Shown piece after piece: positions 1-13,298 of a stretch of DNA of 64,000 nucleotides. This DNA is from Cognatiluteimonas weifangensis. GTDB lineage: Bacteria > Pseudomonadota > Gammaproteobacteria > Xanthomonadales > Xanthomonadaceae. The stretch is from the NCBI RefSeq assembly GCF_003416885.1, contig NZ_QVPD01000001.1:261715-325714 (forward strand), written 5' to 3'. A program made the position numbers and the translations under genes. The notes below the pieces were generated by a model, which ran no database searches, was not told the origin of the DNA, and saw only the letters and a list, made by a program, of their open reading frames with translations. Within the stretch, counting starts at the first letter, position 1, and every line of letters starts with the position of its first letter.

Positions 1-851
1 GAGCCGTAGCGGCGCATCGCCTCGGCCCAGGTCATGCGCGGGAACGGGTCGGCCAGTTCGACGCCCATCACCTCGCGGAACACGTCGCGGATCAGCGCCT
101 CGGTGGTGTCCTGCACGATCTGCTCGTCGACCCAGGCGAACTCCATGTCCAGCTGGGTGAACTCGAGCTGGCGGTCGGCGCGCAGGGCCTCGTCGCGGAA
201 GCAGCGCGCGATCTGGTAGTAGCGGTCGAAGCCGGCAACCATCAGGATCTGCTTGAACAGCTGCGGCGACTGCGGCAGCGCGTAGAACTCGCCCGGGTGC
301 ATGCGCGCCGGGACCAAGAAGTCGCGCGCGCCCTCGGGCGTGGCCTTGGTCAGGATCGGGGTCTCGATGTCCTGGAAGCCGCGCGCGTCGAGCCAGCGCC
401 GCAGCGCCTGCACCAGGCGGATGCGCGTGCGCAGCATCCGCTGCATCTTCGGCGTGCGCAGGTCCAGGTAGCGGTACTTGAGGCGGATGTCCTCGCCGGC
501 GTTCTCGTGGGCGTGGAACGGCAGCGGCTCGGCCTTGTTCAGCACCTCGATGGCGGTCGCGACCACTTCCACCTGGCCGGTGCGGATCTTGGCGTTGACG
601 CTCTGGCGCCGACGCACGCGTCCGGTGACGCGCAGGCAGTCCTCGTAACCGACCCGCGCGGCGGTGGCGAGCACCGCGCCGTTGCCGGGCGCATCCGACG
701 GCTCGGCGACGATCTGGACGATGCCCTCGTGGTCGCGCAGGTCGATGAAGCACAGGCCGCCGAGGTCGCGGGCGACATCGGCCCAGCCGCACAGGGTCAC
801 GGTCTGCCCGACCAGGGACTCGTCGATCAGGCCGCAGAAATGGGTACGCAT
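1..851 (-). CDS. aspS: Aspartyl-tRNA synthetase, 3' end outside window
   Basis: This class II aminoacyl-tRNA synthetase charges tRNA-Asp in the cytoplasm. About 283 N-terminal residues are present and the gene runs off the left edge. The start [16 protein letters not shown] is followed by an OB-fold anticodon-binding domain (about residues 15-105). The beginning of the catalytic domain follows, with KYRYLDLR, the class II motif region around QSPQLFKQ, and [20 protein letters not shown] (motif 2). The N-terminus is of the bacterial type. fmdB lies 40 bp upstream on the same strand, a common pairing in Xanthomonadaceae. No clear Shine-Dalgarno sequence precedes the ATG. The identification is secure; the missing C-terminus cannot be assessed. 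Confidence 0.96.
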   Translation of the reverse strand, partial: MRTHFCGLIDESLVGQTVTLCGWADVARDLGGLCFIDLRDHEGIVQIVAEPSDAPGNGAVLATAARVGYEDCLRVTGRVRRRQSVNAKIRTGQVEVVATAIEVLNKAEPLPFHAHENAGEDIRLKYRYLDLRTPKMQRMLRTRIRLVQALRRWLDARGFQDIETPILTKATPEGARDFLVPARMHPGEFYALPQSPQLFKQILMVAGFDRYYQIARCFRDEALRADRQLEFTQLDMEFAWVDEQIVQDTTEALIRDVFREVMGVELADPFPRMTWAEAMRRYG

Positions 852-891
852 CGGAATGGGGGCCGGCAGGAACAGCCCGTCATTCTAGCGG

Positions 892-1185
892 TTACGCGTC
901 CGCCTTCGGCTTGGCCTCGGCGGACTTGGCCGCGGCGGGCTTGGCATCCGCGGGCTTGTGCCCGGCCGGCTTGGCGCCGTCGCCGGCCAGGTTGCGCTTG
1001 TGGTCTTTCTTGAAGTCGGTCTCGTACCAGCCGCTGCCGGCCAGGCGGAAGCTCGGCGCGGTCACCTGGCGCCGCACGGCGGCCGCGCCGCAGTCGGGGC
1101 AGGCAGCCGGGTCGGGATCGGAGAGTTTCTGCAGGCGATCGAACTGATGGCCGCAGGCGGCGCAACGGAAAGCGTATATCGGCAT
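892..1185 (-). CDS. FmdB-type zinc-ribbon protein
   Basis: This small protein (97 aa) has an FmdB/CxxC_CxxC_SSSS N-terminal zinc ribbon. MPIYAFRCAACGHQF carries the first CxxC and PAACPDCGA the second, within the first 35 residues. The tail from about residue 65 is low-complexity, made of repeated Ala/Lys/Pro motifs such as KPADAKPAAAK. The family is often annotated as putative regulatory protein, but the biochemical role is not established. It lies 40 bp upstream of aspS on the same strand and is probably co-transcribed with it. The start is the only ATG that places the zinc ribbon at the N-terminus. Confidence 0.88.
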   Translation of the reverse strand: MPIYAFRCAACGHQFDRLQKLSDPDPAACPDCGAAAVRRQVTAPSFRLAGSGWYETDFKKDHKRNLAGDGAKPAGHKPADAKPAAAKSAEAKPKADA

Positions 1186-1317
1186 GGCGGGAGGGGCAAC
1201 GCGGAAAACCTGCCCCCATTTTGGGGCCTGCGGCCGCGCAATCAAGCCGCGCGACTTCGCGTCGCGCACGGATCCCCCGGTTACACTCGCCCCACCCCGA
1301 TCCGCGAGGCGCCGGCC

Positions 1318-2037
1318 ATGACCCCCAACAGCCCCCGCTCCATCGTCGCCGCCTTGCTGCTCGCGCTCGGCCTGCTCGGCGCCGGCTGGTTCGCCGCGCA
1401 GGGCATGGCGCGGCTGAAAACCCAGGACCGCTACGTCACCGTCAAGGGCTCGGCGGAAAAGATCGTCGACGCCGACCTGGTGGTGTGGCCGCTGCCGCAC
1501 ACCGTCAGCGGCAACGACCTGGCGGAGGTGCAGCGCCACCTCGACGCCAACACCGCCAGCATCCGGGCGTTCTTCGCCGAGGCCGGATTCAAGCCCGAGG
1601 AGATCGTGGTCTCGCCGCCGCGGCTGGAGGACCGCTGGGCCTGGGCCTTCGGCGACAACCGGCCGCCGGAGCGCTACCGCTACGCCAACACGGTCGCCCT
1701 GCGCACCAGCAACGTCGCCCAGGCGCTGGCGGTCCTGCGCCGCAGCGGCGAGCTGGTCGCCCGCGGGGTGATGCTGGGCAGCGAAGGCGATCCGGGCGGC
1801 GGCGGCCCGGCGTTCGACTACACCCGGCTCAACGACATCAAGCCGGCGCTGATCGCCGAAGCCACCGCCAATGCGCGCGAGTCGGCGGAGCAGTTCGCCA
1901 AGGACTCCGGCGCGCGCCTGGGCGGCATCCGCAGCGCCAACCAGGGCGTGGTCAGCATCAGCGACCGCGACCAGAGCAGCCCGCAAGTGAAAAAGGTGCG
2001 GGTGGTGACGACGGTGGAATACTTCCTCAAGGACTGA
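1318..2037 (+). CDS. SIMPL (DUF541) domain periplasmic protein
   Basis: A 239-aa exported protein with an N-terminal hydrophobic segment (about residues 9-29) that could be a signal anchor or signal peptide. A SIMPL/DUF541 domain follows, recognisable from RYVTVKGSAEKIVDADL, the ARESAEQFAKDSGARLGGI stretch and the C-terminal VRVVTTVEYFLKD. Family members are periplasmic or envelope proteins linked in some bacteria to oxidative stress, but no enzymatic activity is established. It is divergent from fmdB. A possible -10 (TACACT, 1282-1287) lies 30 bp before the ATG. Function beyond the family is unknown. Confidence 0.85.
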   Translation: MTPNSPRSIVAALLLALGLLGAGWFAAQGMARLKTQDRYVTVKGSAEKIVDADLVVWPLPHTVSGNDLAEVQRHLDANTASIRAFFAEAGFKPEEIVVSPPRLEDRWAWAFGDNRPPERYRYANTVALRTSNVAQALAVLRRSGELVARGVMLGSEGDPGGGGPAFDYTRLNDIKPALIAEATANARESAEQFAKDSGARLGGIRSANQGVVSISDRDQSSPQVKKVRVVTTVEYFLKD

Positions 2038-2123
2038 CCCGGACGACGCGGCAGCGCGCGCGACGGCGCGTGTCGCGGATGCCGCGCCGGCGGCGTTGTT
2101 CCGGCCGGGTCGCAGCAGCGGAC

Positions 2124-4058
<1,935 letters not shown>

Positions 4059-4260
4059 CCGCGCATTGTACCGGCCGCTCGCTGGCGCCCCGCGCGCCGC
4101 CGGCCGATGCGGGCGCCGCGTTGCCGCCGCGCCGGCCGGCGCCGCGCGGGCCGGCCCCGGGTGCGGACGCGCGACCGTACCGGCCCCGCCCGGGCCGGGC
4201 GTTTGCGCGCCGACCGGCGCAGCGGCGACACTCCCGCCCCTGCCCCCGCCCGGAATCCGG

Positions 4261-5937
4261 ATGCCGCACCACACCTCGCTGATCGCCATGCTCGTGTTCG
4301 GCTTCGTGCTGGCTTTCGTGCTGGGCGCGCTGGCCAACCGGCTGCGGCTGTCGCCGCTGGTGGGCTACCTGCTGGCCGGCGTGCTGGCCGGGCCGTTCAC
4401 GCCCGGCTTCGTCGGCGATGCCGAGATCGCGCCGCAACTGGCCGAGATCGGCGTGATCCTGCTGATGTTCGGGGTCGGCCTGCATTTCTCGCTGCGCGAC
4501 CTGATGTCGGTGAAGAACATCGCCATCCCCGGCGCCCTGGCGCAAATCGCAGTGGCGACCTTGCTGGGCTGGGGCCTGTCCGAACTGATGGGCTGGTCGC
4601 ACATCGAGGGCATCGTGTTCGGCTTCTCGCTGGCGACGGCGAGCACCGTGGTGCTGTTGCGGGCGATGGAGGAACGGCGCCTGCTCGACACCCGCCGCGG
4701 CAAGATCGCGGTCGGCTGGCTGATCGTCGAGGACCTGGCCTGCGTATTGGCGCTGGTGCTGATCCCGGCGCTGGCCGGCGCGTTCGACGGCAAGCCCGAT
4801 GCGGGCGGCGTGTGGCAGGCGCTGGCGCTCACCCTCGGCAAGGTCGTCGCGTTCGTGGCCTTCATGCTGCTGATCGGGCGCAAGGCGATCCCGTGGATCC
4901 TGGCGCGCACCGCCGGCACCGGCTCGCGCGAGCTGTTCACGCTGGCGGTGCTGGCGATCGCGATGGGCGTGGCGTTCGGCTCGGCCGAGCTGTTCGGGGT
5001 GTCGTTCGCGCTGGGCGCGTTCTTCGCCGGCATGCTGCTCAACGAGTCCGAGTTCAGCCACCAGGCGGCGCAGGACTCGCTGCCGATGCGCGACGCGTTC
5101 GCGGTGCTGTTCTTCGTTTCGGTCGGGATGCTGTTCGACCCGCGCATCCTGGTCGAGCATCCGCTGCAGGTGCTGGCGACGACGCTGATCATCGTGTTCG
5201 GCAAGTCGGCGGCGGCCTACGTGATCGTGCGCGCGTTCGGCCATCCCAACTCGACCGCGCTCACCATCTCCACCAGCCTGGCGCAGATCGGCGAGTTCGC
5301 CTTCATCATCGCCGGGCTGGGGCTGACGCTGGGGATCCTGCCCCGGGACGGATACAGCCTGGTGCTCGCCGGCGCGCTGATCTCGATCATGCTCAATCCG
5401 GTCCTGTTCATGCTGCTGGACCGCTGGCAAGCGCGGCAGGACGCGCGCGAGGATGCGCGCATCCGGCGCGAGACCCCGCCCGAACCCGACGTCGTGCCGA
5501 TGGACATCGACGGGCACGCGATCGTGATCGGCTACGGCCGCGTCGGCAGCGAGCTGGCCAGGCTGCTGCACGAGCGCGGCGTGCCGCTGGTGGTGATCGA
5601 GGACGATGCCGACCTGGCCGAGCGCGCGCGTGCGCACAGCTTGCCGACGATTCGCGGCAACGCGGCGAACAAGCGGGTGATGCTGGAGGCCGCGCCGGAG
5701 CGGGCGAAACTGGCGGTGTTCGCCATCCCGCAGGCGCTGGAGGCGGGCGAGACGATCGCGCGGCTGAAGCTGCTCAATCCGGCGATCACCGTGCTCGCGC
5801 GTGCGCACAGCGATGCCCAGGTCAAGCACCTGCTGGAGCGCGGCGCCGACGCCGCGGTCCTGGCCGAACGCGAACTCGCCTACTCGCTCGCGGAAATGGT
5901 GATGGCAACCCCGCCCTACCGCCCCGCGCGTGCCTGA
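4261..5937 (+). CDS. ybaL: YbaL-family K+/H+ antiporter (CPA2) with TrkA-N domain
   Basis: An inner-membrane monovalent cation:proton antiporter of 558 aa, the same length as E. coli YbaL. The N-terminal ~390 residues form the Na+/H+ exchanger domain with about a dozen hydrophobic segments. Conserved stretches include SPLVGYLLAGVLAGPFTPGF, LMFGVGLHFSLRDLM and SLAQIGEFAFI. A TrkA-N nucleotide-binding domain follows from about residue 415 (HAIVIGYGRVGSELA), which in this family gates transport in response to redox or nucleotide state. ATG at 4261 starts directly before the conserved N-terminus. It is monocistronic; downstream lies repeat element A, with clpB convergent beyond it. Confidence 0.95.
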   Translation: MPHHTSLIAMLVFGFVLAFVLGALANRLRLSPLVGYLLAGVLAGPFTPGFVGDAEIAPQLAEIGVILLMFGVGLHFSLRDLMSVKNIAIPGALAQIAVATLLGWGLSELMGWSHIEGIVFGFSLATASTVVLLRAMEERRLLDTRRGKIAVGWLIVEDLACVLALVLIPALAGAFDGKPDAGGVWQALALTLGKVVAFVAFMLLIGRKAIPWILARTAGTGSRELFTLAVLAIAMGVAFGSAELFGVSFALGAFFAGMLLNESEFSHQAAQDSLPMRDAFAVLFFVSVGMLFDPRILVEHPLQVLATTLIIVFGKSAAAYVIVRAFGHPNSTALTISTSLAQIGEFAFIIAGLGLTLGILPRDGYSLVLAGALISIMLNPVLFMLLDRWQARQDAREDARIRRETPPEPDVVPMDIDGHAIVIGYGRVGSELARLLHERGVPLVVIEDDADLAERARAHSLPTIRGNAANKRVMLEAAPERAKLAVFAIPQALEAGETIARLKLLNPAITVLARAHSDAQVKHLLERGADAAVLAERELAYSLAEMVMATPPYRPARA

Positions 5938-5977
5938 CGCCCGTTCGCCCGCGGCGCCCTTTCTCCTTCGCATGAAG

Positions 5978-6536
5978 CCGGGCGGGAAAGCCGGCGGTTC
6001 GGCCTGTGCTGGGCACGGCGCGAAGACTTCCCTTCAAGTGCGGAAGCCTTCGTGGGGGAAGCCGGCGGCCCGGCCTGTGTGGGACGCGCAGTGAATACAT
6101 CCCTCAAGCGCGGAAACCTCTGCAGGGGAAGCCGGTGGCCCGGCCTGCGCGGGACACGCCGTAAATACATCCCTGTAGGCTCCTCGGCGGCATCCATGCC
6201 GCCGACGGTCCCGCACAGCCCGGGCCGCCGGCTTCTGCACAGTGAGTCGGCGCTTGTAGAGAAAACCAGCCAGAAGCGATGAACTCCAAGCTCGCGAAGT
6301 CGCCGCCCGGCGGGCTGGGGGTGCGGAGAGTGGGCCATGGATGGCCCACGACCCGACTTAAAGACAGGAGGTCGTCAGGAGGGCGCAGCACCCCCAGCCC
6401 GCCGGGCGGCGACTCCTGCCGAAGCCGATTACACGAGAGCAAGCCAGACATGGCCCGCCCCCGACTTGAAGACAGGACGTCGTCAGGCGGACGCAGCGCC
6501 CCGAGTCCACCGGGTAGCGACTCCATCGGAAGCCGA
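5978..6536 (-). repeat. Composite palindromic repeat element, copy A
   Basis: This is the 624-bp gap between convergent ybaL and clpB and holds no credible gene. Reading from the clpB side it contains: a decayed half copy (about 6459-6536); a large hairpin with perfect 25-bp arms at 6299-6323 and 6389-6413; inside its loop a perfect 9-bp inverted repeat (6330-6338/6341-6349); a second large hairpin with 27-bp imperfect arms (6129-6155/6208-6234) enclosing a 10-bp perfect one (6184-6193/6196-6205); and two further partial units (about 5978-6105). The segment 6106-6429 matches the reverse complement of 28560-28882 at roughly 90% by eye. Short open frames here are translations of the repeat, not genes. 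Confidence 0.85.
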
Positions 6537-6561
6537 TTCCCGGAGTCGGGAGAAGAGCCGA

Positions 6562-9141
<2,580 letters not shown>

Positions 9142-9256
9142 GGACGCGAACTCCATGTTGGGCCGGAGGTCCGGCGATAGCGTGGAGGTGCGGCCGTGAA
9201 GCACGAATGCAAGCCGGGCGGGTAACATCCGCGCCGACCGGCACCGAGGTTGAGCG

Positions 9257-10522
9257 ATGACGATCCGGGCATGGCAGGCGGTAGCGGGCCCCGCGGCGGT
9301 GGCCGCGGCGTTGACCCTGGCGGCGCTGCCCGCCGGCACCCGCCTGGGTATGGGTGGTTTCAGCCTGGCCGCGGGCGTCGCGGCACTGACGCTGATGGCC
9401 GCCGCAGCGCTGCTGGGCTCGCGCTGGCGCTGGGTCGAGCACGCCTTCGGCGGCCTCGACCGGGTCTACGTCGCCCACAAGTGGCTGGGCATCTGGGCGC
9501 TGGCACTGGCCAGCGCGCACTTCCTGTTCAAGGCCGACGCCGACGGCTGGGACGTGGCGGCGATCCTGGAGCTGCCGGCATTCTGGACCCGATTGGTGCG
9601 CCAGCTGTCGTACGTGGCGCTGGGTCTGATCGTGCTGCTCGCGCTCAACCGCAACATCCGCTACTCGGTCTGGCGCTGGTGGCACAAGCTGTCGGGGCCG
9701 CTGTTCCTGGTGGTGGTGTTGCACTGGCTGAGCTTCCGCTCGCCGATCCGGTTGGAGAGCCCTGCGGGCGTGTGGCTGGCGACCTGGTCGGTGCTGGGGG
9801 CGGCGGGCGCGCTGTACAAGCTGCTGCTGTATCCGCTGCTCGCGCGGCAGGCCGAGTACGAGGTGGTGGCGATCGACCCGGGGCAGGCGGCGGCGCACAT
9901 CCAGTTGACGCCGGTGGCGCATCCGGTGCGCTTCGTGCCCGGGCAGTTCGGCTTCCTGCGCATGAAGCACGATGGCCTGCGCGAACCGCATCCGTTCACC
10001 ATCGCTTCGGGCAGCGGCGGCGACGGCCGCGTGGATTTCGTGGTCCGGGCGCTGGGCGACTTCACCGCGAAGCTGGTGGCGCAGGTGCGTCCCGGGATGC
10101 GCGCGGACGTGTACGCGCCCTACGGTCGCTTCGTGCGCAATGCCGCCGCGCCGCGCGAAGTCTGGATCGGTGGTGGCGTGGGCATCTCGCCGTTCATCGC
10201 CTGGCTGCAGGACCAGGCCGCCGACGCCTTCCACAAGGTCACGCTGTTCTACTTCTACACCCCCGGCCGCGAGTTCCCCGAGCTGCCGGTGCTGGAGGCG
10301 ATGGCGCGCGAACGCGGCGCCGAGCTGGTCGGCGTGGCCGGTGGTCCCGGCGATCCAGCGTTCGTCGAGCGTTTCGCCGCGCTGTGCCGCGAACACGGTC
10401 CGCGCGCGGTGGACGTGGCCTTCTGCGGCCCGAAAGGCCTGCTCGGTCGCGTGCGCGCCGAGCTCGCCGCCAACGGCGTGCCCGCGGAAAACCTGCGCCA
10501 CGAGCTGTTCGAGTTTCGCTAG
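9257..10522 (+). CDS. Ferric-reductase-like membrane flavoprotein (FAD/NAD(P)H)
   Basis: A membrane-bound oxidoreductase of 421 aa. The N-terminal ~210 residues contain about six hydrophobic segments with conserved histidines expected to bind haem ([34 protein letters not shown]), as in the ferric-reductase-like transmembrane domain. The C-terminal half is ferredoxin-NADP reductase-like: FAD site [10 protein letters not shown], nucleotide site [16 protein letters not shown] and C-terminal [11 protein letters not shown]. It should move electrons from NAD(P)H through FAD to haem across the membrane. The acceptor is not evident from sequence. It is divergent from clpB with a 115-bp gap. Confidence 0.85.
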   Translation: MTIRAWQAVAGPAAVAAALTLAALPAGTRLGMGGFSLAAGVAALTLMAAAALLGSRWRWVEHAFGGLDRVYVAHKWLGIWALALASAHFLFKADADGWDVAAILELPAFWTRLVRQLSYVALGLIVLLALNRNIRYSVWRWWHKLSGPLFLVVVLHWLSFRSPIRLESPAGVWLATWSVLGAAGALYKLLLYPLLARQAEYEVVAIDPGQAAAHIQLTPVAHPVRFVPGQFGFLRMKHDGLREPHPFTIASGSGGDGRVDFVVRALGDFTAKLVAQVRPGMRADVYAPYGRFVRNAAAPREVWIGGGVGISPFIAWLQDQAADAFHKVTLFYFYTPGREFPELPVLEAMARERGAELVGVAGGPGDPAFVERFAALCREHGPRAVDVAFCGPKGLLGRVRAELAANGVPAENLRHELFEFR

Positions 10523-10731
10523 CGCTCGCCTGCGCCGGCGACCTGCGCCGACGGCCCGGAGGGCATGGGCATCGCCGGTTCCGGCAGCCATGCGGACGGG
10601 GAAAGCGCCGACCTCGATGCGATCCCGCGCCAGACGCGGTGCGCGGCGATCCCGATGCACCCGGCGAACGCGCCGCGACGATGAGAAACGCGTGAAGGGC
10701 CGCTAACGCCGCCTTGCGCCACAATGGCCGC

Positions 10732-11505
10732 ATGTCAGCGAGCATTCGGACACGGGTGCGGCCGCCGGCGCCGGCCGACGACTGGGCGCTGTTCCTCGAC
10801 GTGGACGGTTGCCTGCTGGACCTGGCCGCGGCGCCGGATGCGGTAACGGTACCCGCCGCCTTGCCGGCGACGCTGGCGGCGCTGGCGCGGCGGCTGCAGG
10901 GCGCCCTGGCGCTGGTCAGCGGTCGCTCGATCGCCGGCATCGATGCACTGTTCGCGCCGCTGCGGCTGCCGGCCGCCGGCCTGCACGGGCTGGAACTGCG
11001 CAGCGGCGAGCGGCTGCGACCGGCGCCGGTCGCGCCCGCGGCGCTGGCGGGCATCCGCGAGGAGGCCGCGCTCCTGGCGCTGCGCTATCCCGGCGTCGTC
11101 GTCGAAGACAAGGGCGCCGCGCTGGGACTGCATTGGCGGGCGGCACCGCCGGCGCGCATCGCGCTGCACGCCTTCGCCGAGGCCGCGCTGCCGCGGCTGC
11201 CCGGCTATCGGCTGCAGCACGGCGACCATGTGGTCGAGCTGCGCCCGGCCGACGGCGACAAGGGCGCGGCGATCCGCACGCTGCTGCAGCAGCCGCCGTT
11301 CCGCGACCGCCTGCCGGTATTCGCCGGCGACGACCTCACCGACGAGAGCGGTTTCGCCGTGGTCAACGCCTGCGGCGGCCTGAGCGTGCTGGTCGGCGCC
11401 CGCGAGCGCAGCGCCGCGCACTACGCGCTGCGCAACCCGGCGGCGGTGCGCGGCTGGCTCGGCGCCGCCGGGCCGGGACCGGTCCATGCAGGAGACGCGC
11501 CGTGA
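10732..11505 (+). CDS. otsB: Trehalose-6-phosphate phosphatase OtsB
   Basis: A HAD-superfamily phosphatase (257 aa) that removes phosphate from trehalose-6-phosphate, the second step of the OtsAB osmoprotectant pathway. The DxD nucleophile motif is at residues 23-25 (FLDVDGCLLD). Other family motifs are LVSGRS, GLHGLELR, VVELRPADGDKG and FAGDDLTDESGF. Start taken as the ATG at 10732; a TTG six codons earlier is possible but unsupported. A -10-like CACAAT ends six bases before this ATG and there is no Shine-Dalgarno sequence, so the transcript may be leaderless. It is first in an operon; its TGA overlaps the GTG of the next gene. Confidence 0.95.
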   Translation: MSASIRTRVRPPAPADDWALFLDVDGCLLDLAAAPDAVTVPAALPATLAALARRLQGALALVSGRSIAGIDALFAPLRLPAAGLHGLELRSGERLRPAPVAPAALAGIREEAALLALRYPGVVVEDKGAALGLHWRAAPPARIALHAFAEAALPRLPGYRLQHGDHVVELRPADGDKGAAIRTLLQQPPFRDRLPVFAGDDLTDESGFAVVNACGGLSVLVGARERSAAHYALRNPAAVRGWLGAAGPGPVHAGDAP

Positions 11506-13298
11506 GCGAGACGGCGACCGCACGCCCCAGCCTCGACCTCGGCCTGGTCGGCAACGGCAGCTTCGGCGCGCTGCTCGACGCCCGCGGCCGCGTGATCTGG
11601 AGCTGCCTGCCGGCGTTCGATGGCGATCCGGCGTTCTGCGCGCTGCTGCAACCCCGGCTCGACGGCGGCGACTGGAGCGTGGAGCTGGAGGACTTCTCCC
11701 ACGCCGAGCAGCATTACCTGGACAACACCGCGCTGCTGCGCACGCTGCTGCACGACGCTCACGGCGGCAGCGTCGAGCAGATCGACTTCGCCCCGCGCTG
11801 GCGCCAGCACGGCCGCTTCTACCGCCCGGTGATGCTGGTCCGGCGGCTGCGGCCGCTGACCGGCAGCCCGCGCGTGCGCATCCGCCTGCGGCCGCTGGCC
11901 GACTGGGGCGCGCGCGTGCCCGAGCGCACCTGGGGCAGCAACCACCTGCGCTTCCTGTTGCCGGGGATGACCCTGCGCCTGACCACCGACGCGCCGCTGC
12001 GGCTGCTGCGCGACGAGTTGCCGTTCGTGCTCGACCGCGAGCTGCGTTTCGTGCTCGGCCCCGACGAGACCCTGACCCGCGGGCTGGACGATTTCGTCGA
12101 CCACGCCCAGCGCCAGACCAGCGCCTACTGGCTGGAGTGGGTGCGTTACCTGTCGATCCCGCTGGAATGGCAGGAGGCGGTGATCCGCAGCGCGATCACG
12201 CTGAAGCTGTGCCAGTACGAGGACACCGGCGGCATCGTCGCCGCCATGACCACCTCGATCCCGGAGGCGCCGGGCACCGCGCGCAACTGGGACTACCGTT
12301 ACTGCTGGCTGCGCGACGCGGCCTTCGTGGTGCGTGCGCTCAACCGCCTGGGCGCGACCCGCAGCATGGAGGAATACATCCGCTACATCTTCAACCTGGT
12401 CGCCGGCGAACATCCGGAACTACAGCCGGTGTACGGCATCGGCTTCGAGAAGACCCTGGCCGAGGACGAGATCGACAGCCTCGCCGGCTACCGCGGCATG
12501 GGCCCGGTGCGGCGCGGCAACCTGGCCTGGCTGCAGCAGCAGCACGACGTCTACGGCAGCGTGGTGCTGGCCTCCACGCAGCTGTTCTTCGACCGGCGCC
12601 TGCGCCAGCGCGGCGACCTGGCGATGTTCGAGCGCCTGCAGCCGCTGGGCGAGCGCGCTTTCGCCCTGCACGACCAGCCCGACGCCGGGCTGTGGGAGTT
12701 CCGCGGCCGCAGCCACGTGCACACCTATTCGGCGGTGATGTGCTGGGCCGCCTGCGACCGGCTGGCGCGGATCGCCACGCGGCTGTCGCTGTCCGACCGC
12801 GCGGACTACTGGCGCGAGCGCGCCGACAGCATCCGCGCGCGGGTGCTGGACGAGGCCTGGAACCCGGCGCGCGGCTACTTCGCCGACGCTTTCGGCGGCG
12901 AGCGCCTGGACGCCTCGCTGCTGCTGCTGGCGGACCTGGGTTTCCTGGCGCCGCGCGACCCGCGCTTCGTCGCCACGGTCGAGGCGATCGGCCGCGAGCT
13001 CAAGCGCGGCGACGGCCTGTACCGCTACATCGCGCCCGACGACTTCGGCAAGCCGGAAACCAGCTTCACCATCTGCACCTTCTGGTACATCGACGCACTG
13101 GCCGCGATCGGCCGCCACGACGAGGCGCGGGCGATGTTCGAGCAGGTGCTGGCGCGGCGCAACCACCTGGGCCTGCTGTCGGAGGATCTGGCATTCGACG
13201 GCGGCGAACTGTGGGGCAACTTCCCGCAGACCTACTCGCACGTGGGCCTGATCATCGCCGCGATGGCGCTGAGCCGGCCGTGGCAGAGCGCGGTATGA
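11502..13298 (+). CDS. Glycoside hydrolase family 15 (glucoamylase/trehalase-like)
   Basis: A 598-aa GH15 protein. The N-terminal ~230 residues form the beta-sandwich (LDLGLVGNGSFGALLDARGR), followed by an (alpha/alpha)6 catalytic barrel. Hallmarks are NWDYRYCWLRDAAF, VYGSVVLASTQLFFD and the C-terminal GNFPQTYSHVGLI. The family includes glucoamylases, glucodextranases and actinobacterial trehalases. Its place between otsB and otsA makes trehalose or an alpha-glucan a plausible substrate, but that is inference. Start is the GTG at 11502, overlapping the otsB stop (GTGA). Its own TGA overlaps the otsA ATG (ATGA), so all three genes are likely translationally coupled. No signal peptide is visible, so it is probably cytoplasmic. 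Confidence 0.92.
   Translation: MSETATARPSLDLGLVGNGSFGALLDARGRVIWSCLPAFDGDPAFCALLQPRLDGGDWSVELEDFSHAEQHYLDNTALLRTLLHDAHGGSVEQIDFAPRWRQHGRFYRPVMLVRRLRPLTGSPRVRIRLRPLADWGARVPERTWGSNHLRFLLPGMTLRLTTDAPLRLLRDELPFVLDRELRFVLGPDETLTRGLDDFVDHAQRQTSAYWLEWVRYLSIPLEWQEAVIRSAITLKLCQYEDTGGIVAAMTTSIPEAPGTARNWDYRYCWLRDAAFVVRALNRLGATRSMEEYIRYIFNLVAGEHPELQPVYGIGFEKTLAEDEIDSLAGYRGMGPVRRGNLAWLQQQHDVYGSVVLASTQLFFDRRLRQRGDLAMFERLQPLGERAFALHDQPDAGLWEFRGRSHVHTYSAVMCWAACDRLARIATRLSLSDRADYWRERADSIRARVLDEAWNPARGYFADAFGGERLDASLLLLADLGFLAPRDPRFVATVEAIGRELKRGDGLYRYIAPDDFGKPETSFTICTFWYIDALAAIGRHDEARAMFEQVLARRNHLGLLSEDLAFDGGELWGNFPQTYSHVGLIIAAMALSRPWQSAV

Noticed and set aside
5978..6234. Units of about 60 bp in element A considered as a CRISPR array
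   Set aside because: Units are degenerate, differ in length, lack unique spacers of constant size, and no cas gene is present.
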